Part shown: piece by piece, positions 1 through 5,794 of the stretch
Numbering within the stretch: position 1 is the stretch's first letter
Layout of the letters: every line of letters begins with the position of its first letter
Assembly (NCBI GenBank): GCA_910585235.1
Contig: CAJUCM010000027.1
Span: forward strand, 1 to 6,620
Reading direction: 5' to 3'
DNA from: an uncultured Christensenella sp.
GTDB taxonomy: Bacteria > Bacillota > Clostridia > Christensenellales > Borkfalkiaceae
Length of the DNA: 6,620 bases
The notes under the pieces: model-generated
Seen by the model: the letters and a program-made list of their open reading frames with translations, nothing else
The model's database searches: none
What the model was told of the DNA's origin: nothing
Program-made: the position numbers and the translations under genes

Positions 1-713
1 GTCTGCACGACGCGCAAGAACTGATATTTCAGCAGTTCAAGCATTGCCTGAAAGGTTGTGATGATTTCCGATTTGGTAAAATCTTTGGTGAACAGTTCCT
101 CAAAATCCACTTCTTCTTTCGTTTCGAGCGTTTCAAGAATAAAAGTTACTTTTTGGGAGACGGTAAATTCGTCACGCGGGATTTCGCGTACTTCCTTGTT
201 GGCGACGGCAGTTTCGCGCTTGATTAAAAGTGAAGAAAATGCGGAGAGCAAGCCGTCCAGCGTGAGCTTGTCCACTGCATATACGGTTTTGGTTTCGCCG
301 ACGTTTTTGTCCGGTTCTTTGAAAAAATAACCGATCGTTTCAAGTTCTTTCAGTTTTACCGCTTCTTCTTTGAGTTTTTTATACTCTTCGAGCGCCTGAA
401 CGATCGCCGCCTTCTCCGCTTCGATTTCCGCGTCAATTTCGGGATCCTGCTGCACGTTCGGAACAAGCGATTGCGCTTTGATTTTCAGGATAGACGCCGT
501 TATATTCAGATACCCCGTAACTTTGTTTACGTCGAGATAGGAAAGCCCTTTCATGTAATCGAGAAATTGCTCCGTAACTTGCGATACGAAAATATCGTGT
601 ATCTCGATCTCGTTGCGATTGATCAGATACAGCAATAGATCAAGCGGTCCCTCAAATTTATCGAGTACCGTCGTATAATCGACTTCCGATTCAAATTGTT
701 CCCTGTTTACCAT
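1..713 (-). CDS. scpA: ScpA, segregation and condensation protein A (kleisin), 3' end cut by window
   Basis: Kleisin subunit of the SMC-ScpA-ScpB condensin that organises and helps segregate the chromosome. 237 codons are visible without a stop. The N-terminus has the family hallmark FEGPLDLLLYLI (about residues 20-31), followed by the conserved YLNITASILKIKAQSLVP segment that contacts the SMC neck, and a Glu/Lys-rich middle (about 90-130). A winged-helix-like C-terminal part ends in TTFQAMLELLKYQFLRVVQ. ScpA proteins are about 240-260 residues, so only some 10-20 residues are missing. The ATG at 711-713 overlaps the stop of the upstream M50 gene by 7 bases (ATGGTAA), and a G-run at 722-726 is the only Shine-Dalgarno candidate, so translational coupling is likely. 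It is probably transcribed from the lysA promoter. scpB would be expected just outside the left edge. Confidence 0.95.
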   Translation of the reverse strand, partial: MVNREQFESEVDYTTVLDKFEGPLDLLLYLINRNEIEIHDIFVSQVTEQFLDYMKGLSYLDVNKVTGYLNITASILKIKAQSLVPNVQQDPEIDAEIEAEKAAIVQALEEYKKLKEEAVKLKELETIGYFFKEPDKNVGETKTVYAVDKLTLDGLLSAFSSLLIKRETAVANKEVREIPRDEFTVSQKVTFILETLETKEEVDFEELFTKDFTKSEIITTFQAMLELLKYQFLRVVQ

Positions 714-1414
714 GGTATAAGCCCCCAAAGCGCCGTGATGGGATGACCGAATATTTTCGTCGCAAATTCCATGATCCAACCCAAAATATTCAGATCGCGC
801 ATAACGGTATAACCCGTTTGACCGATAATTCCGACGCCGAGATAATTCGTGAAAATACGGCAGATAAAACTTTCCACGATGAGAAACAACAGGATATAGT
901 ATCCATATTTCCGTAAAAACTGATAGACCTTCCCGTGTTTTTTACTGCACGCCTCTATAATGCGGAATCCGTCGAGCGGATAAAACGGCAACAGATTGAA
1001 TACGCAGAATGAAAGACTGTAAGCAAACAAAAATCCCGTAAAAAAGAACAGAAATTCGCGCAATACGGGCACGGACAAGTAGCGATTGACCACTAAAAAA
1101 AGCGGATAGAGCAGAAACGCCATAAGATAATTCATGATGACGCCCGCGCTTGCGGTGAATGCAAGTCCCCTGCGGTAATGCTTAAAATTGTCCGGATTGA
1201 TCGGAACGGGCTTTGCCCAACCGAATCCGACAAGCGTAAAACATACGAGCCCGATCGGATCGAAATGTCTTAAAGGGTTCAGCGAAAGCCGTTTATTCCA
1301 TTTCGGCGTAGGGTCGCCGGAACGGTATGCGGCGAACGCATGCGCAAACTCATGAAAAGTCAATACGATGACGACTGCAAGAAAACTTGCGATCAACTCT
1401 AAAAAATAATTCAC
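707..1414 (-). CDS. Site-2 protease family (M50) integral membrane metalloprotease
   Basis: 235-residue multi-pass membrane protein of the short, single-domain S2P group often found next to scpA in Bacillota. The zinc motif HEFAH is at residues 21-25 in the first membrane helix. The second metal-binding region is NLLPFYPLDGF (140-150), with Asp148 as the third ligand. The family signature GWAKPVPINP is at 65-74. Several hydrophobic helices follow (about 91-115, 121-145, 172-186). Members cut substrates within the membrane, but the substrate is unknown here. The start is GTG at 1412-1414, chosen because GGAG at 1422-1425 sits 7 bases upstream. The gene lies 33 bases after lysA and overlaps scpA by 7 bases, so it is the middle gene of an operon. 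It has no CBS domain, unlike SpoIVFB, the M50 protease that processes pro-sigma-K. Confidence 0.92.
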   Translation of the reverse strand: MNYFLELIASFLAVVIVLTFHEFAHAFAAYRSGDPTPKWNKRLSLNPLRHFDPIGLVCFTLVGFGWAKPVPINPDNFKHYRRGLAFTASAGVIMNYLMAFLLYPLFLVVNRYLSVPVLREFLFFFTGFLFAYSLSFCVFNLLPFYPLDGFRIIEACSKKHGKVYQFLRKYGYYILLFLIVESFICRIFTNYLGVGIIGQTGYTVMRDLNILGWIMEFATKIFGHPITALWGLIPW

Positions 1415-1447
1415 CTGAATACTCCGCTTTATAAGAATGTGATCAAC

Positions 1448-2764
1448 TCATTTCAGCGATGCGGGAAGCGCGTCGTTTCTGATGAGGTCGTCATAGGTTT
1501 GCGGTTTGACAAGATAATCCGCTTTTCCGTCTTTCACGATTATGACGGGCGGAACAAGATTCCGGTTGTAATTGCTTGCCATAGAATAATGGTATGCGCC
1601 TGTGGAAAAGACTGCAAGAATATCCCCGCTTTTCGCCTTAGGCAAGTTAAATCCTTCGCCTATAAGATCCCCGCTTTCACAACATTTTCCGGCAACGGAG
1701 ACGTACTCCGTCGGTTCTTCGTTGGCGCGGTTGGCAAGCATTGCCTCGTATTTGGAACCGTACAGACAATAACGCGGGCTTTCAAACATACCGCCGTCCA
1801 CCGCAAGATATTTTTTGATCCCTTTGATTTCTTTGATCGAACCGACCGTATAGAGCGTAATTCCCGCCTCCCCCACAATAGAGCGCCCCGGTTCGATGCA
1901 GAGAAAAGGACGTTTTAAGGAGCGCTTTTCGCATTCGTATTTCACGGCGTCGATAAGCGCCGTAAAATAATCTGCATAATCGGAAAAACTCATGTTGGGA
2001 TCGTCTTTGGTATAATGGATCCCGTAACCTCCTCCGAGGTTCAAAACGCTTGCCTCAAATCCGGTTTCTTTTTTGAAAGCGGAAAGAAATTCAAAACATT
2101 TTTCCGCGGCGAGCACAAAGCTGTGTTTTTCAAATATCTGTGATCCGATATGGCAGTGAAATCCCTTTAAGCACAAGTGTTTCTTTTCAAGTAATTTTTT
2201 TGCCGTTTCCATAGCGGAACCGTCGGCAACGGAAAACCCGAATTTGGAATCGGGAGTGGCGGTCTGCACAAACGAATGCGTATGCGCCTCCACGCCGGGA
2301 TTGATACGAAGCAAAATGTTCTGCACTTTTCCCGCTTGTTCCGAAAGCCCGTCCAACATATCGGCTTCCCAAAGAGAATCAACGACCACCCAGCCTACGT
2401 TATGTTCCACGGCAAGTGCAAGTTCTTCTTTCAGTTTGTTGTTGCCGTGCATCATGATTTTTTCGGCAGGGAAACCGGCTTTCAGCGCCGTATAGAGCTC
2501 TCCGCCGGAAACGACGTCTGCGCCCAGTCCTTCGCTGTTTGCGAGCGCATAGATTCCCATACAGGAAAATGCTTTCGAGGCATATAAAACAAGTCCGTTG
2601 CCGTCATATTCCCTGTCAAGCGTATCCCGATAGACGCGCATCATAAAACGCAAATAGTTTTCATCGTACACATAAAGCGGCGTGCCGAACTGTTCGGCAA
2701 GTTCCACCGCGTCTGCGCCGCCGATTTCAAGCCTGCCTTTTTTGTTAACTTCTCTTTTGAACAT
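1448..2764 (-). CDS. lysA: Diaminopimelate decarboxylase
   Basis: PLP enzyme that decarboxylates meso-diaminopimelate to L-lysine, the last step of lysine synthesis. It is a full-length 438-residue fold III decarboxylase. The PLP lysine is Lys64 in YASKAF, and the barrel motifs are GFHCHIGSQI (201-210) and LNLGGGYG (241-248). The phosphate-binding EPGRS is at 291-295. The active-site segment CESGD (362-366) supplies the cysteine and aspartate that act across the dimer, and GAYHYSMASNYN (389-400) carries the conserved tyrosine. The ATG at 2762-2764 has AGAGGA (2769-2774) 5 bases upstream (GAGG core). It is the first gene of the operon with the M50 protease and scpA and has its own sigma-A promoter at 2795-2823. 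The predicted leader is only about 24 bases, too short for a lysine riboswitch. Nothing is missing or unusual. Confidence 0.97.
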   Translation of the reverse strand: MFKREVNKKGRLEIGGADAVELAEQFGTPLYVYDENYLRFMMRVYRDTLDREYDGNGLVLYASKAFSCMGIYALANSEGLGADVVSGGELYTALKAGFPAEKIMMHGNNKLKEELALAVEHNVGWVVVDSLWEADMLDGLSEQAGKVQNILLRINPGVEAHTHSFVQTATPDSKFGFSVADGSAMETAKKLLEKKHLCLKGFHCHIGSQIFEKHSFVLAAEKCFEFLSAFKKETGFEASVLNLGGGYGIHYTKDDPNMSFSDYADYFTALIDAVKYECEKRSLKRPFLCIEPGRSIVGEAGITLYTVGSIKEIKGIKKYLAVDGGMFESPRYCLYGSKYEAMLANRANEEPTEYVSVAGKCCESGDLIGEGFNLPKAKSGDILAVFSTGAYHYSMASNYNRNLVPPVIIVKDGKADYLVKPQTYDDLIRNDALPASLK

Positions 2765-2794
2765 AATTTCCTCTTTCAGAAACCAACAGAGATT

Positions 2795-2823
2795 ATTATA
2801 GCATTTTCAGGGTTATCCGTCAA
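2795..2823 (-). promoter_or_regulatory. Sigma-A promoter of lysA-M50-scpA
   Basis: On the minus strand the -35 box TTGACG (2818-2823) and the perfect -10 box TATAAT (2795-2800) are separated by 17 bases. A TG one base before the -10 gives an extended -10. Transcription should begin near 2788, leaving a leader of about 24 bases. The -35 box starts one base after the T-tract of the dacF terminator. Confidence 0.88.
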
Positions 2824-2824
2824 G

Positions 2825-2866
2825 AAAAAAAGACGTAACATATCATCAAAAGAAAATGCTACGTCT
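2825..2866 (-). terminator. Intrinsic terminator after dacF
   Basis: Minus-strand RNA has arms AGACGTAGCAT (2856-2866) and ATGTTACGTCT (2831-2841), an 11-bp stem with one G-U pair and a 14-base loop, followed directly by six more U residues (2825-2830). The G-U pair would be an A-C mismatch in plus-strand RNA, so the structure is better on the minus strand. It lies 34 bases beyond the dacF stop and ends the sporulation block. Confidence 0.88.
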
Positions 2867-2900
2867 GTCACATTACTATGATAAAGTATTAAAATTTAAT

Positions 2901-4052
2901 TTAATTCCATTTCTGCGCTCCTTCACGGAGAGCATCCCACCAACTGTTGCGCGCGGCATCTCCTTTGGCGGTTAAATTGGTACGGCCAAGCTCCACTCCT
3001 TCGCGGTACAGAATTGCTTCTCCGAGTACCGTTCCCGACGCGATCGGTGCACGCACCTCATCGGAATAGCGGTATTCTACGCTCAATCCCATATCGTCGC
3101 CCTTTTTTGAAAAAGCAGAAAGCGTATGTTCTGCAACCAGTTCTATTTCTTTTACCTTGCTACCCTTTACGTTTACTTTTCCCGCGCTTTGTCCAGCTTC
3201 GAGAATCGGTTTCGTCTCGTAAGCGTTAAACGCATAGTCAAAAAGCTCCGTCACCGTTTTATTTCTGCTTTTGGAGGAATCTGCGCCGATCACGACGGAA
3301 ATCAATCGCGTATCGCCTTTCTTGGCGGTCGCCGCAAGACAGAACCCCGCCTCGTTCGTAAACCCGGTCTTTCCGCCGTCACAGCCGACATAACTGCGGA
3401 TCAGTTTATTGGTATTCGTGATCGTCGTCGTTCTTCCGTCCGGATGCGCAAAATCTTCCAGCCATACTTTGGAGAACTCATAATATTTCTGATGGCGCAA
3501 CAGTTCGCGCAACATGACGGACACGTCCTTTGCGCACGAATACTGCGGTTCTTTCGGAAGTCCCGTACAGTTAGCAAATAACGTATTGTCCGCTCCAAGC
3601 TCCTTTGCTCTTGCGTTCATGCGCTCGATAAAAGCATTTTCCGAACCTGCGATCCGTTCGGCAAGAGCCACGCAGGAATCGTTTGCCGAGCATACGGCAA
3701 CTGTTCGCATCAGGTCCTCCGCCTTATAGCTCAATCCCGTATCGAGAAATACCTGCGATCCCCCCATTCCGGACGCATTTTCACTTACGGTGATCTGCTC
3801 GTCAAAACTGAGTTCGCCCCGTTCCGTCGCTTCCAGTGAAAGTAACAGCGTCATGATTTTGCACATGCTTGCAATGGGCAGTCTCCTTTCTTCATTTTCG
3901 GAAAAAACTTTTGTTCCGCTTTCAAAATCGCACAGATACGCCGCTTTGCAAGGAAGATTTTCATTTGCCCGAACCCTGATCGTTCCCTCGCCGCCAACTA
4001 CCATACAACATGCGGCAACCGTCGCCGCTCCGATTGATAAATATTTTTTCAT
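2901..4052 (-). CDS. dacF: Serine-type D-Ala-D-Ala carboxypeptidase (DacF/PBP5 family, S11)
   Basis: Penicillin-binding protein that removes the terminal D-Ala from peptidoglycan stem pentapeptides outside the membrane. From the preferred ATG (4050-4052) the protein has 383 residues. It begins with a signal peptide (MKKYLSIGAATVAACCMVVGG, probable cut near VRA-NEN). The catalytic SxxK is SMCK (62-65), the second motif is SAN (122-124) and the third is KTG (228-230) in GGKTGFT. A C-terminal beta domain follows, and the last residues (SWWDALREGAQKWN) form an amphipathic membrane-binding helix typical of this family. The open frame extends 33 codons upstream into spoIIM, but that extension is rich in basic residues and would bury the signal peptide. 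No clear Shine-Dalgarno precedes the ATG, and the codon lies in a potential hairpin. In B. subtilis dacF is a forespore gene. I saw no forespore promoter here, so readthrough from spoIIM is likely. Confidence 0.93.
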   Translation of the reverse strand: MKKYLSIGAATVAACCMVVGGEGTIRVRANENLPCKAAYLCDFESGTKVFSENEERRLPIASMCKIMTLLLSLEATERGELSFDEQITVSENASGMGGSQVFLDTGLSYKAEDLMRTVAVCSANDSCVALAERIAGSENAFIERMNARAKELGADNTLFANCTGLPKEPQYSCAKDVSVMLRELLRHQKYYEFSKVWLEDFAHPDGRTTTITNTNKLIRSYVGCDGGKTGFTNEAGFCLAATAKKGDTRLISVVIGADSSKSRNKTVTELFDYAFNAYETKPILEAGQSAGKVNVKGSKVKEIELVAEHTLSAFSKKGDDMGLSVEYRYSDEVRAPIASGTVLGEAILYREGVELGRTNLTAKGDAARNSWWDALREGAQKWN

Positions 4053-4085
4053 ATTTTCAGTTTGCGCGTTTTTTCTGAAAATACG
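4050..4085 (-). promoter_or_regulatory. Potential start-codon hairpin at dacF
   Basis: In minus-strand RNA, TATTTTCAG (4075-4083) pairs perfectly with CTGAAAATA (4052-4060) across a 14-base loop. Two further pairs (one G-U, one C-G) take in the whole dacF ATG. The spoIIM stop (4091-4093) is 5 bases before the stem, so a terminating ribosome would open it. An AT-rich 9-bp repeat can occur by chance, so confidence is low. Confidence 0.3.
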
Positions 4086-4090
4086 CTTTC

Positions 4091-4690
4091 TTATAAAATA
4101 TTTCCGAGGGAATGAAAGAAAATGAGAAGCAAAATCATTTCCACAAGACAAACGATAATCGAAAATATCAATAAAATAATGAAATCTTTGACGATTTCCG
4201 TAAAACCGCGCTTACAGAACCGAAATGAGAACGCCCTGCCGAACGAAAGCGCAACAGCCGCAAGAAAAATGCAGTCAAACAGAATGTGAACGGGAATATA
4301 AAACGCGATGGCAATGAGCGCGCCCGTCGCGCGATAGACTGAAAAAAATATTGCAAGGCTACCGCCGAACGTATAAGCGCGGAAAACAATGAGCACGGGC
4401 GTGACTACCAGCCCCACGGGATGAATCCCCGTTGCAAGGAGCAGAACAAGAATGAGCGTATGCCCCGCAATCCGTTCCAAAAAAATAAGAAACGCACTGC
4501 GATCCGCAAAACACACGCTGTCAATAAAATTTTCACAACGGTCAAGATGATAGTCGTATATTGCAGGCGTTTTGATAAAGACGATACCGAGCGCCATGCC
4601 GACAAGAAATAAAACGGCAAAAACAATCAGAATGATTCTTTTTTCTATCACGCGACCGAAACATTCTTTTACCGGTAAAAGAAGCCTCAT
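4091..4690 (-). CDS. spoIIM: SpoIIM-family multi-pass membrane protein (stage II sporulation protein M)
   Basis: 199-residue, very hydrophobic protein. A short basic N-terminus precedes a first membrane helix (about 18-38), then an extracytoplasmic loop (39-70). A membrane block follows at about 75-150, with Gly/Pro-rich turns (GIHPVGLVVTP, RAYTFGG, YIPVH) laid out as in SpoIIM, and a last helix at about 168-194. SpoIIM is about 214 residues with five membrane helices. It anchors the SpoIID-SpoIIP peptidoglycan remodelling complex that drives engulfment from the mother cell. The match is to topology and pattern, and the expected asparagine-containing LPxN segment is replaced by IPVHILF, so it is divergent. 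Position between spoIVB and dacF supports the call. The ATG has no Shine-Dalgarno, lies inside a 15-bp stem and overlaps the stop of a 12-codon frame. In-frame stops just upstream exclude an earlier start. Confidence 0.7.
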   Translation of the reverse strand: MRLLLPVKECFGRVIEKRIILIVFAVLFLVGMALGIVFIKTPAIYDYHLDRCENFIDSVCFADRSAFLIFLERIAGHTLILVLLLATGIHPVGLVVTPVLIVFRAYTFGGSLAIFFSVYRATGALIAIAFYIPVHILFDCIFLAAVALSFGRAFSFRFCKRGFTEIVKDFIILLIFSIIVCLVEMILLLIFFHSLGNIL

Positions 4691-4713
4691 ATTTTATTAT
4701 ATGAGACTTCTTT
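4678..4713 (-). terminator. 15-bp hairpin over the spoIIM start, terminator-like
   Basis: Minus-strand RNA arms at 4699-4713 (AAAGAAGTCTCATAT) and 4678-4692 (ATATGAGGCTTCTTT) pair over 15 bp with one G-U and a 6-base loop (AATAAA). The layout is terminator-like: an A-rich 5' flank and a 3' flank TTCTTTT. The spoIIM ATG (4688-4690) lies in the 3' arm. It could terminate spoIVB RNA, block spoIIM translation, or both. In plus-strand RNA the G-U becomes an A-C mismatch. Confidence 0.55.
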
Positions 4714-4725
4714 CGACAAATTCAT
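4687..4725 (-). CDS. Possible 12-codon coupling ORF between spoIVB and spoIIM
   Basis: The frame ATG (4723-4725) to TGA (4687-4689) encodes MNLSKEVSYNKI. Its ATG directly follows the spoIVB stop (TGAATG), and its TGA overlaps the spoIIM start (ATGA), so a ribosome leaving spoIVB could re-initiate twice and unfold the intervening hairpin. It has no Shine-Dalgarno of its own, and such short frames arise easily by chance. Confidence 0.25.
   Translation of the reverse strand: MNLSKEVSYNKI
4696..4723 (-). promoter_or_regulatory. Candidate sigma-E-type promoter for spoIIM
   Basis: On the minus strand CATATAAT (4696-4703) matches the sigma-E -10 consensus CATACAHT at seven of eight positions. GAATTTG (4717-4723), 13 bases upstream, matches five of seven positions of KMATATT. 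RNA would begin at or next to the spoIIM ATG, giving a nearly leaderless message without the 5' hairpin arm. Sigma-E control would fit a mother-cell engulfment gene. TATAAT could also be read as sigma-A, but no matching -35 is present. Confidence 0.4.
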
Positions 4726-5733
4726 TCAATTTTCAAACATTTTTTCAATTCCGATCCCGTATCCCCTTGTAGGGTCGTTCAAAAATACATGAGTGATTGC
4801 TCCGATCAGTTTTCCGTTCTGCACAATCGGGCTTCCGCTCATGCCCTGTACGATTCCGCCCGTTTCGTCGATCAGCCTTTCGTCGGTGATTTTAACGACA
4901 AAATTTTTATTGTCTTTTTGGTTCGCATCCACCTTGACGATCGAAATCTGATACTCTTGCGGACAAATTCCATCTACCGTGGAATAAATGCAGGCTTTTC
5001 CGATTTTCGCTTCTGAAATCGGCGCCGATTCCAAAATCTTCAAATGAGAAAAATCATAGTCCTTATTGAACGTTCCGTAGAGTCCGGAGGCGCAAACCTT
5101 TTCCGCCTTGGCAATCGGCTTGTCGTTCATGAAAAGTCCCCGCAATTCCCCTGCTTTGCCGCGAACTCCTTTGTTGACGCCGACGATACTGCAAAGGTAA
5201 ACTTTGGAATCCGCAATGCCGAGGTCGGAAAGATTATCCGTTGCGACCGCATGACCGAGCGCGCCGAAACGCAACGTCTCTTTATTGATATAAGTGACCG
5301 TCCCGATTCCCGTCAAGGTATCACGGATCAGAACGCCTATCTTGAATTTACCCGTTTTCGCATCTTTTACGGGCGTAATTTCAACTTCCGCCGTTTCGCC
5401 GCCTCGTTTTATGGTAAGTTTGATTTTCTTTCCGCAGCTTCGCTCCATTGCGGCGTTGAGATCGGCAATGCTTTTAACGGCAATATCATCCACCGCAACG
5501 ATACAGTCCCCCGCTTTGATTCCCGCCTTTTCCGCGGGAGAGTACAATCCGTCTTCCCCCGCCACCTCATTCAAGCCTATAATTTCAGCGCCCCCTTCTG
5601 AGAGCGTAAATCCCGCCGGCATTCCGCCGAGATAATATTCGCAACCCTCCGCTCCGACCTGCGTCGTTGTTCCGCCAAACATGAAACACGCCGCAAGAAG
5701 CAGGACCGCAGGAAAAAAAATACGTTTACGCAT
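4726..5733 (-). CDS. spoIVB: SpoIVB, forespore-secreted PDZ serine protease (S55)
   Basis: Protease secreted from the forespore into the intermembrane space. In B. subtilis it cuts SpoIVFA, freeing the M50 protease SpoIVFB to activate pro-sigma-K. The 335-residue protein has an N-terminal signal/anchor helix (about 5-21) and a PDZ domain (about 50-122, core AEKAGIKAGDCIVAVDD). The S55 catalytic domain has His161 in GALGHAV, Asp284 in ITDERL and Ser299 in QGMSGSP. The Asp-Ser spacing of 15 equals that of Asp363 and Ser378 in B. subtilis. It is shorter than the 426-residue B. subtilis protein, mainly before and around the PDZ domain. The ATG at 5731-5733 has a perfect GGAGG (5739-5743) 5 bases upstream. 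A sigma-G-type promoter lies at 5759-5787. recN ends 61 bases upstream, the usual neighbour, but spo0A does not follow as it normally does. Confidence 0.95.
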   Translation of the reverse strand: MRKRIFFPAVLLLAACFMFGGTTTQVGAEGCEYYLGGMPAGFTLSEGGAEIIGLNEVAGEDGLYSPAEKAGIKAGDCIVAVDDIAVKSIADLNAAMERSCGKKIKLTIKRGGETAEVEITPVKDAKTGKFKIGVLIRDTLTGIGTVTYINKETLRFGALGHAVATDNLSDLGIADSKVYLCSIVGVNKGVRGKAGELRGLFMNDKPIAKAEKVCASGLYGTFNKDYDFSHLKILESAPISEAKIGKACIYSTVDGICPQEYQISIVKVDANQKDNKNFVVKITDERLIDETGGIVQGMSGSPIVQNGKLIGAITHVFLNDPTRGYGIGIEKMFEN

Positions 5734-5773
5734 TAAAACCTCCGATTATCATCTTCGTTAGAATGCGTAAACG
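5713..5773 (-). terminator. Inverted repeat with U8 tract spanning the spoIVB start; conditional terminator or translation lock
   Basis: In minus-strand RNA CGTTTACGCATT (5762-5773) pairs perfectly with AATGCGTAAACG (5723-5734), with one more G-U pair outside. The 27-base loop carries the spoIVB GGAGG site, and the 3' arm contains the ATG. Eight U residues (5713-5720) follow two bases later, inside the first codons of spoIVB. Only RNA begun upstream, as from recN, contains both arms. The long loop is atypical for a terminator. Confidence 0.55.
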
Positions 5774-5787
5774 CGTAACATATATTC
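5759..5787 (-). promoter_or_regulatory. Sigma-G/sigma-F forespore promoter of spoIVB
   Basis: On the minus strand GAATA (5783-5787) and CATTCTA (5759-5765) are 17 bases apart, matching the published sigma-G consensus (gHATR, 17-18 bases, CATnHTA) at every position. Transcription should begin near 5752, giving a leader of about 19 bases carrying GGAGG. spoIVB is a sigma-G gene (weakly sigma-F) in B. subtilis, so this fits its known regulation. Confidence 0.8.
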
Positions 5788-5794
5788 GTATTAC

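Noticed and set aside
707..1414. M50 gene as SpoIVFB, partner of SpoIVB
   Set aside because: It is a short single-domain S2P without a CBS domain, lies in the housekeeping operon beside scpA, and no spoIVFA is adjacent.
2799..2861. 10-base inverted repeat TAGCATTTTC (2799-2808, with 2852-2861) that could compete with the dacF terminator
   Set aside because: The distal partner is transcribed after the U-tract, too late for antitermination, and a repeat of this size and spacing is near chance.
2765..2900. Lysine riboswitch upstream of lysA
   Set aside because: The predicted leader is only about 24 bases, and the whole gap is filled by the terminator and promoter. An L-box needs roughly 170 bases.
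4053..4110. Sigma-F-like promoter just before dacF (GTATT with GCGCAAACT)
   Set aside because: Spacing of about 12 bases is too short and two -10 positions mismatch; the start would fall on the coding region.
4053..4151. 33-codon N-terminal extension of dacF overlapping spoIIM
   Set aside because: The extension is basic and unlike the family, it would put the clear signal peptide at an internal position, and the ATG at 4050-4052 begins a normal signal peptide.
5044..5601. Long plus-strand frame (185 codons) opposite spoIVB, and similar long frames opposite lysA, dacF and recN
   Set aside because: They lie antisense to clearly conserved genes, show no recognisable domain, and no ribosome site or promoter was noticed for them; they are by-products of the codon pattern of the real genes.
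5726..5752. Eight-codon frame beginning at 5752 and overlapping the spoIVB start
   Set aside because: It would start at or upstream of the predicted transcription start, has no ribosome site, and competes with a gene that has a perfect GGAGG.
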